Of a stretch of 16,321 bases of DNA, positions 13,607 to 16,321 are shown in pieces. The position numbers and the translations under genes were made by a program. Every line of letters starts with the position of its first letter. The stretch's first letter is position 1. Under the pieces are notes generated by a model, which was given only the letters and a program-made list of their open reading frames with translations, did no database searches and was not told the DNA's origin. Source of the DNA: Draconibacterium orientale (lineage in GTDB: Bacteria; Bacteroidota; Bacteroidia; Bacteroidales; JAADGE01); NCBI GenBank assembly GCA_020718265.1, contig DYSM01000004.1, positions 1 to 16,321 on the forward strand. Reading direction: 5' to 3'.

Positions 13607-14644
13607 TTATTTTTTTAACATAAAATACACAGGCAAATGGTCGCTGAAACCACCAAAATAATCTTTGCCGTACGTTTTGCTTGGCGAATAGGTGCCGGCT
13701 TTCGGATTGTCATACAGAATTTTTCGGTCGGCGAAAATTTGTCCGCCGTCGCTTGAAACCGTCCAAACTTTGCCGCGCATGAGGTTTTGCGACACAATGA
13801 GATTGTCCAACATGTTCCACGCACCGTTGTAACTGTGAGTACCTAAACCATTTAGATGTTTATCGTACATAAGATTAAATAATTCTGTCGGTTTTGTTTT
13901 TTTTGTATTATTCGTAGCAAAAAGAACTGTCTTCAAGCTTTCGTTCGTCGGTTCGTCGTTCATATCGCCCATGACAATAATGTTCGCGTTGGAATCTTTT
14001 TTTAGAATCAAATTAATTCTATCTCTCAATATTTGTGCGGCTTCGTTACGTTGTCCTTCGGTTTTGGAGCTTCCGCCTCGTCTTGATTTCCAATGATTTA
14101 CAAAAATATGCAAATGCTGACCGTCCATGTTGCCTTGCACGTAAAGAATGGGACGAAGACGGTAGCCGGTCGTAACATCGGGTTTAACTCTCAACATCTC
14201 GTAAGTTACATTCGTAAACATTTCCGAACGGTACATAAAACCTGTTCCAATTCCGCGTCCGTCGCACAAGGCAGTGTCCTGAATTACAGCATATTTGCCT
14301 GCTTTCAAGGCATCGGAATTTGCTAAATCCGTTAAAACGGCTGCATTTTCCACTTCTGCTAAACCGATAAGTTCGGGCAATTCATTTTTGTTAATATTTG
14401 CCAAAACCCAAGCGATGTCAGTTATTTTTTTCTGATAACGTTTTGATGTCCAATTATTTGAACCTGTCGGTGTAAAATCGTCGTCCTTTGTCAAAGGATT
14501 GTCAATTGTATCTAACAAATTTTCAACATTATAGAACACCGCTGTCGATGTATTTGCAGCATCGTAAAATTTGTTTTGCGCATCCGCGCTGTAAGCTGTC
14601 AGCAGCAAAGCTACATTGAGCATTAAAAACCAAGCATTTTTCAT
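13607..14644 (-). CDS. secreted endonuclease/exonuclease/phosphatase-family protein
   Basis: This 345-residue protein is predicted to be exported: a signal peptide spans about 1-22 (MKNAWFLMLNVALLLTAYSA). The catalytic set of the EEP (DNase I-like) fold is intact: FYNVENL (N39, E41), LAEVEN (E97), HIFVNHWKSRRGG (N183, H184), MGDMND (D227, N229) and GGFSDHLPVY (S334, D335, H336). These proteins are Mg-dependent phosphodiesterases or nucleases. Secreted Bacteroidetes members are often annotated simply as endonuclease/exonuclease/phosphatase family, and extracellular nuclease or phosphatase activity is inferred. Its start is divergent from the subtilase gene with 73 bases between. The start is the ATG at 14642-14644, which gives a standard signal peptide. 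Confidence 0.87.
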   Translation of the reverse strand: MKNAWFLMLNVALLLTAYSADAQNKFYDAANTSTAVFYNVENLLDTIDNPLTKDDDFTPTGSNNWTSKRYQKKITDIAWVLANINKNELPELIGLAEVENAAVLTDLANSDALKAGKYAVIQDTALCDGRGIGTGFMYRSEMFTNVTYEMLRVKPDVTTGYRLRPILYVQGNMDGQHLHIFVNHWKSRRGGSSKTEGQRNEAAQILRDRINLILKKDSNANIIVMGDMNDEPTNESLKTVLFATNNTKKTKPTELFNLMYDKHLNGLGTHSYNGAWNMLDNLIVSQNLMRGKVWTVSSDGGQIFADRKILYDNPKAGTYSPSKTYGKDYFGGFSDHLPVYFMLKK

Positions 14645-14705
14645 TTTGAAATTATCTAATTAAAATTTTTTATACTTTTAGCTCGTTAAAAAGAAATCTT
14701 TAAAA

Positions 14706-14710
14706 AAGGA
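14706..14710 (+). promoter_or_regulatory. Shine-Dalgarno-like AAGGA before the subtilase
   Basis: AAGGA sits 7 bases before the ATG at 14718, an ideal spacing. It stands out because almost no other gene in this window has a recognisable Shine-Dalgarno sequence, as is common in Bacteroidetes. Confidence 0.5.
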
Positions 14711-14717
14711 ATCAGTT

Positions 14718-16106
14718 ATGAAAAAAAGTGTTGCATTTATCATCGCAATCGTTTTCGGAATGAGTGTTTTTGCGCAAACGCCAATCAAACCGAATGTCTA
14801 TGTAATAAAGTTCAAAGATAAAAATAACAACGGTTTTAGTGTGCAAAAACCCGAAGAATTTTTGTCCAAACGTGCAATTGAACGCAGGAACAAATATAAA
14901 ATTCCTGTTACCGTGCAGGATTTGCCTGTAAATTCGTCGTATGTGAAGCAAGTTAAAGACCTTGGTTTTGAGATATATGCTGTATCAAAATGGCTAAATC
15001 TTGCAGTTGTTTTTTCAGAAGACAGCACCTTGTATCAAAAAGCTTTGGCATTGAATTTTGTAGAGCCGTATAATACAATTCCGACCGCATCGGATAAAAA
15101 ATCGAAACCCGAAAAGTTTAAGAAATTGAAAGTTTCGGAAACAAAAGGTAAAAAAGATGTGTTTGATTACGGAAAAGGCGATAATCAAGCTGAAATGCTG
15201 AAAGTGAACGTGTTACACAGTCTCGGTTATTCCGGTCAAGGGATGCAAATTGCTGTTTTGGATGCCGGATTTTACCACGCCAACACGTTGCCGTCTTTTG
15301 AAAAACTTTTTGAAAACAAACAAATTCTCGGCATAAAAGATTTTGTGGCGCGCGACGGCGAAGTTTATGAGGACGACACGCACGGCATGATGGTTTTGTC
15401 GTGTATCGGCGGAAATTTGCCCGGCGAATTAGTCGGAACGGCTCCCGATGCAGAATTTTATTTGATTCGTACCGAAGATGAAGCGACAGAATACATTGTG
15501 GAAGAATATTATTGGGTTGCCGGCGCCGAATATGCCGACAGCTTGGGCGTGGATATGATTCATAGTTCGCTGGGATACAACGACTTCGATGACAAAATTC
15601 ATAGCCACAAATATGCCGACATGAACGGAAACACAACACCAATCACTATCGGCGCGGATATTGCGGCAAGCAAAGGCATTTTGGTTGTAACCAGCGCGGG
15701 CAACGAAGGCAACGATGCGTGGAAATACATTTCGGCTCCGGCGGACGGCGACAGTGTTTTGTCTGTGGGTTCGGTTACTGCAATTGGCTCAATATCAGGC
15801 TTTAGCTCGCGTGGTCCGTCGTCGGACGGACGCGTGAAACCCGACGGCATGGCGCAAGGTTCGTTTGCCAAAGTGCAGAGTGCGAACGGAAAAATCACAT
15901 CCAGCTTCGGAACGTCGTTTTCGGGTCCTATTCTTGCCGGCGCGGTGGCGTGTTTGTGGCAAGCAAATCCGGAATTTACGAATATGCAAATCATTGATGC
16001 ACTGCATCGTACAGCCAGCCTCGCGCTCGAACCCAACGGCGATTACGGCTTCGGAATTCCCAACATTGCATTGGCGGATGCGTATCTGAAATCGTTGAAA
16101 AAGTAG
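14718..16106 (+). CDS. secreted S8-family serine peptidase (subtilase)
   Basis: This 462-residue exported protease has a signal peptide (1-19, MKKSVAFIIAIVFGMSVFA). A propeptide-like N-terminal region (about 25-155) precedes the S8 catalytic domain (about 160-460). The catalytic triad is intact: D182 in IAVLDAGF, H222 in DDTHGMMV, and S400 in FGTSFSGP. The oxyanion Asn is N329 in TSAGNEGN. GFSSRGPSSDGRVKPD is the usual segment before the Ser motif. It ends within a few residues of the catalytic domain (LADAYLKSLKK), so there is no type IX secretion C-terminal sorting domain, which many Bacteroidetes subtilases carry. It is therefore probably periplasmic or exported by another route. A near-consensus -7 box, TACTTTTA (14673-14680), precedes it in the gap shared with the divergent EEP gene. 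Confidence 0.9.
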   Translation: MKKSVAFIIAIVFGMSVFAQTPIKPNVYVIKFKDKNNNGFSVQKPEEFLSKRAIERRNKYKIPVTVQDLPVNSSYVKQVKDLGFEIYAVSKWLNLAVVFSEDSTLYQKALALNFVEPYNTIPTASDKKSKPEKFKKLKVSETKGKKDVFDYGKGDNQAEMLKVNVLHSLGYSGQGMQIAVLDAGFYHANTLPSFEKLFENKQILGIKDFVARDGEVYEDDTHGMMVLSCIGGNLPGELVGTAPDAEFYLIRTEDEATEYIVEEYYWVAGAEYADSLGVDMIHSSLGYNDFDDKIHSHKYADMNGNTTPITIGADIAASKGILVVTSAGNEGNDAWKYISAPADGDSVLSVGSVTAIGSISGFSSRGPSSDGRVKPDGMAQGSFAKVQSANGKITSSFGTSFSGPILAGAVACLWQANPEFTNMQIIDALHRTASLALEPNGDYGFGIPNIALADAYLKSLKK

Positions 16107-16321
16107 TTTGTGCTTGTAAGAAAACCGGTAAACGTTTGAAAATCTGAATTTTATTGTCATTTTTTCAATTGAATGTTTTGTCATAAAGTAGTCAAAAAAT
16201 AGTCATTCGTCGTTTTTTCTTCCGCTTCAATTGAATTTCTTCGGAATTTCTATTGAATTTCCAAAAACATTCAAGCAAAATTTTTGTTATATTTTAAAGT
16301 AGTTCAACGAGTTAAGAGTTT
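16107..16321. other. gene-free AT-rich spacer at the window end
   Basis: I see no coding sequence, RNA gene or terminator hairpin of note in these 215 bases. The stretch contains the inverted second copy of the GGAAATTCARTAGAAATTC repeat and several GTCAT/GTCA-type words. A gene may begin just past the window edge. Confidence 0.5.
16244..16262 (-). repeat. short dispersed repeat, copy 2 (inverted)
   Basis: On the minus strand this reads GGAAATTCAATAGAAATTC, matching the copy at 9209-9227 at 18 of 19 bases. Both copies are intergenic and lie downstream of a plus-strand gene end (holA; the subtilase). Confidence 0.4.

Noticed and set aside
15118..16184. Minus-strand ORFs opposite the subtilase
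   Set aside because: Their Arg/Cys/His-rich composition is typical of antisense frames, and the plus strand carries the full S8 catalytic triad.

Overview
The window looks like chromosomal DNA from a member of the Bacteroidota (Bacteroidetes). It is AT-rich. It carries phylum-typical families: a DUF5686/carboxypeptidase-regulatory outer-membrane protein, a BtuB-like TonB receptor and a secreted subtilase. Several genes are preceded by close matches to the Bacteroidetes promoter (TTTG about 19 nt upstream of TAnnTTTG), and Shine-Dalgarno sequences are almost absent. No rRNA, tRNA, CRISPR array, transposase or phage gene is visible, so genus cannot be set from the sequence alone.

Layout. 1-750: a NifX/NifB-type cofactor-binding protein with an unusual His/Cys/Asp tail, behind a palindrome-covered promoter and closed by a hairpin terminator. 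750-5630 is almost all minus strand: a 72-codon orphan ORF; a 186-bp imperfect palindrome with a nested hairpin; the tRNA-modification enzyme TcdA with a Cys-rich C-terminal insert; a 58-aa CxxC/CxxH zinc-finger-like protein; a TonB-dependent receptor; a hemolysin III/PAQR membrane protein; and an acidic hypothetical protein. 5679-9943 is plus strand: the DUF5686 outer-membrane protein, then holA (DNA polymerase III delta) from a textbook promoter, then a rhomboid protease behind an 8-bp tandem repeat. 10057-13551 is plus strand: a single-polypeptide Type IIG restriction-modification enzyme, visibly more AT-rich than its neighbours, followed by a small coiled-coil protein. 13566-16106: a shared bidirectional terminator, a secreted endonuclease/exonuclease/phosphatase-family protein on minus, and a divergent secreted S8 subtilase on plus. 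The last 215 bases hold no gene.

Most genes look like independent units rather than one pathway. The one clear accessory (defence) gene is the Type IIG enzyme. The less ordinary signals are short DNA structures: palindromes overlapping the promoters of the NifX-like and R-M genes, a palindrome covering the receptor stop codon, and the 186-bp palindromic element between TcdA and the orphan ORF. I see no convincing new multi-gene system. The best leads are the metal-tail NifX-like protein, the small zinc-finger-like protein and the palindromic element.
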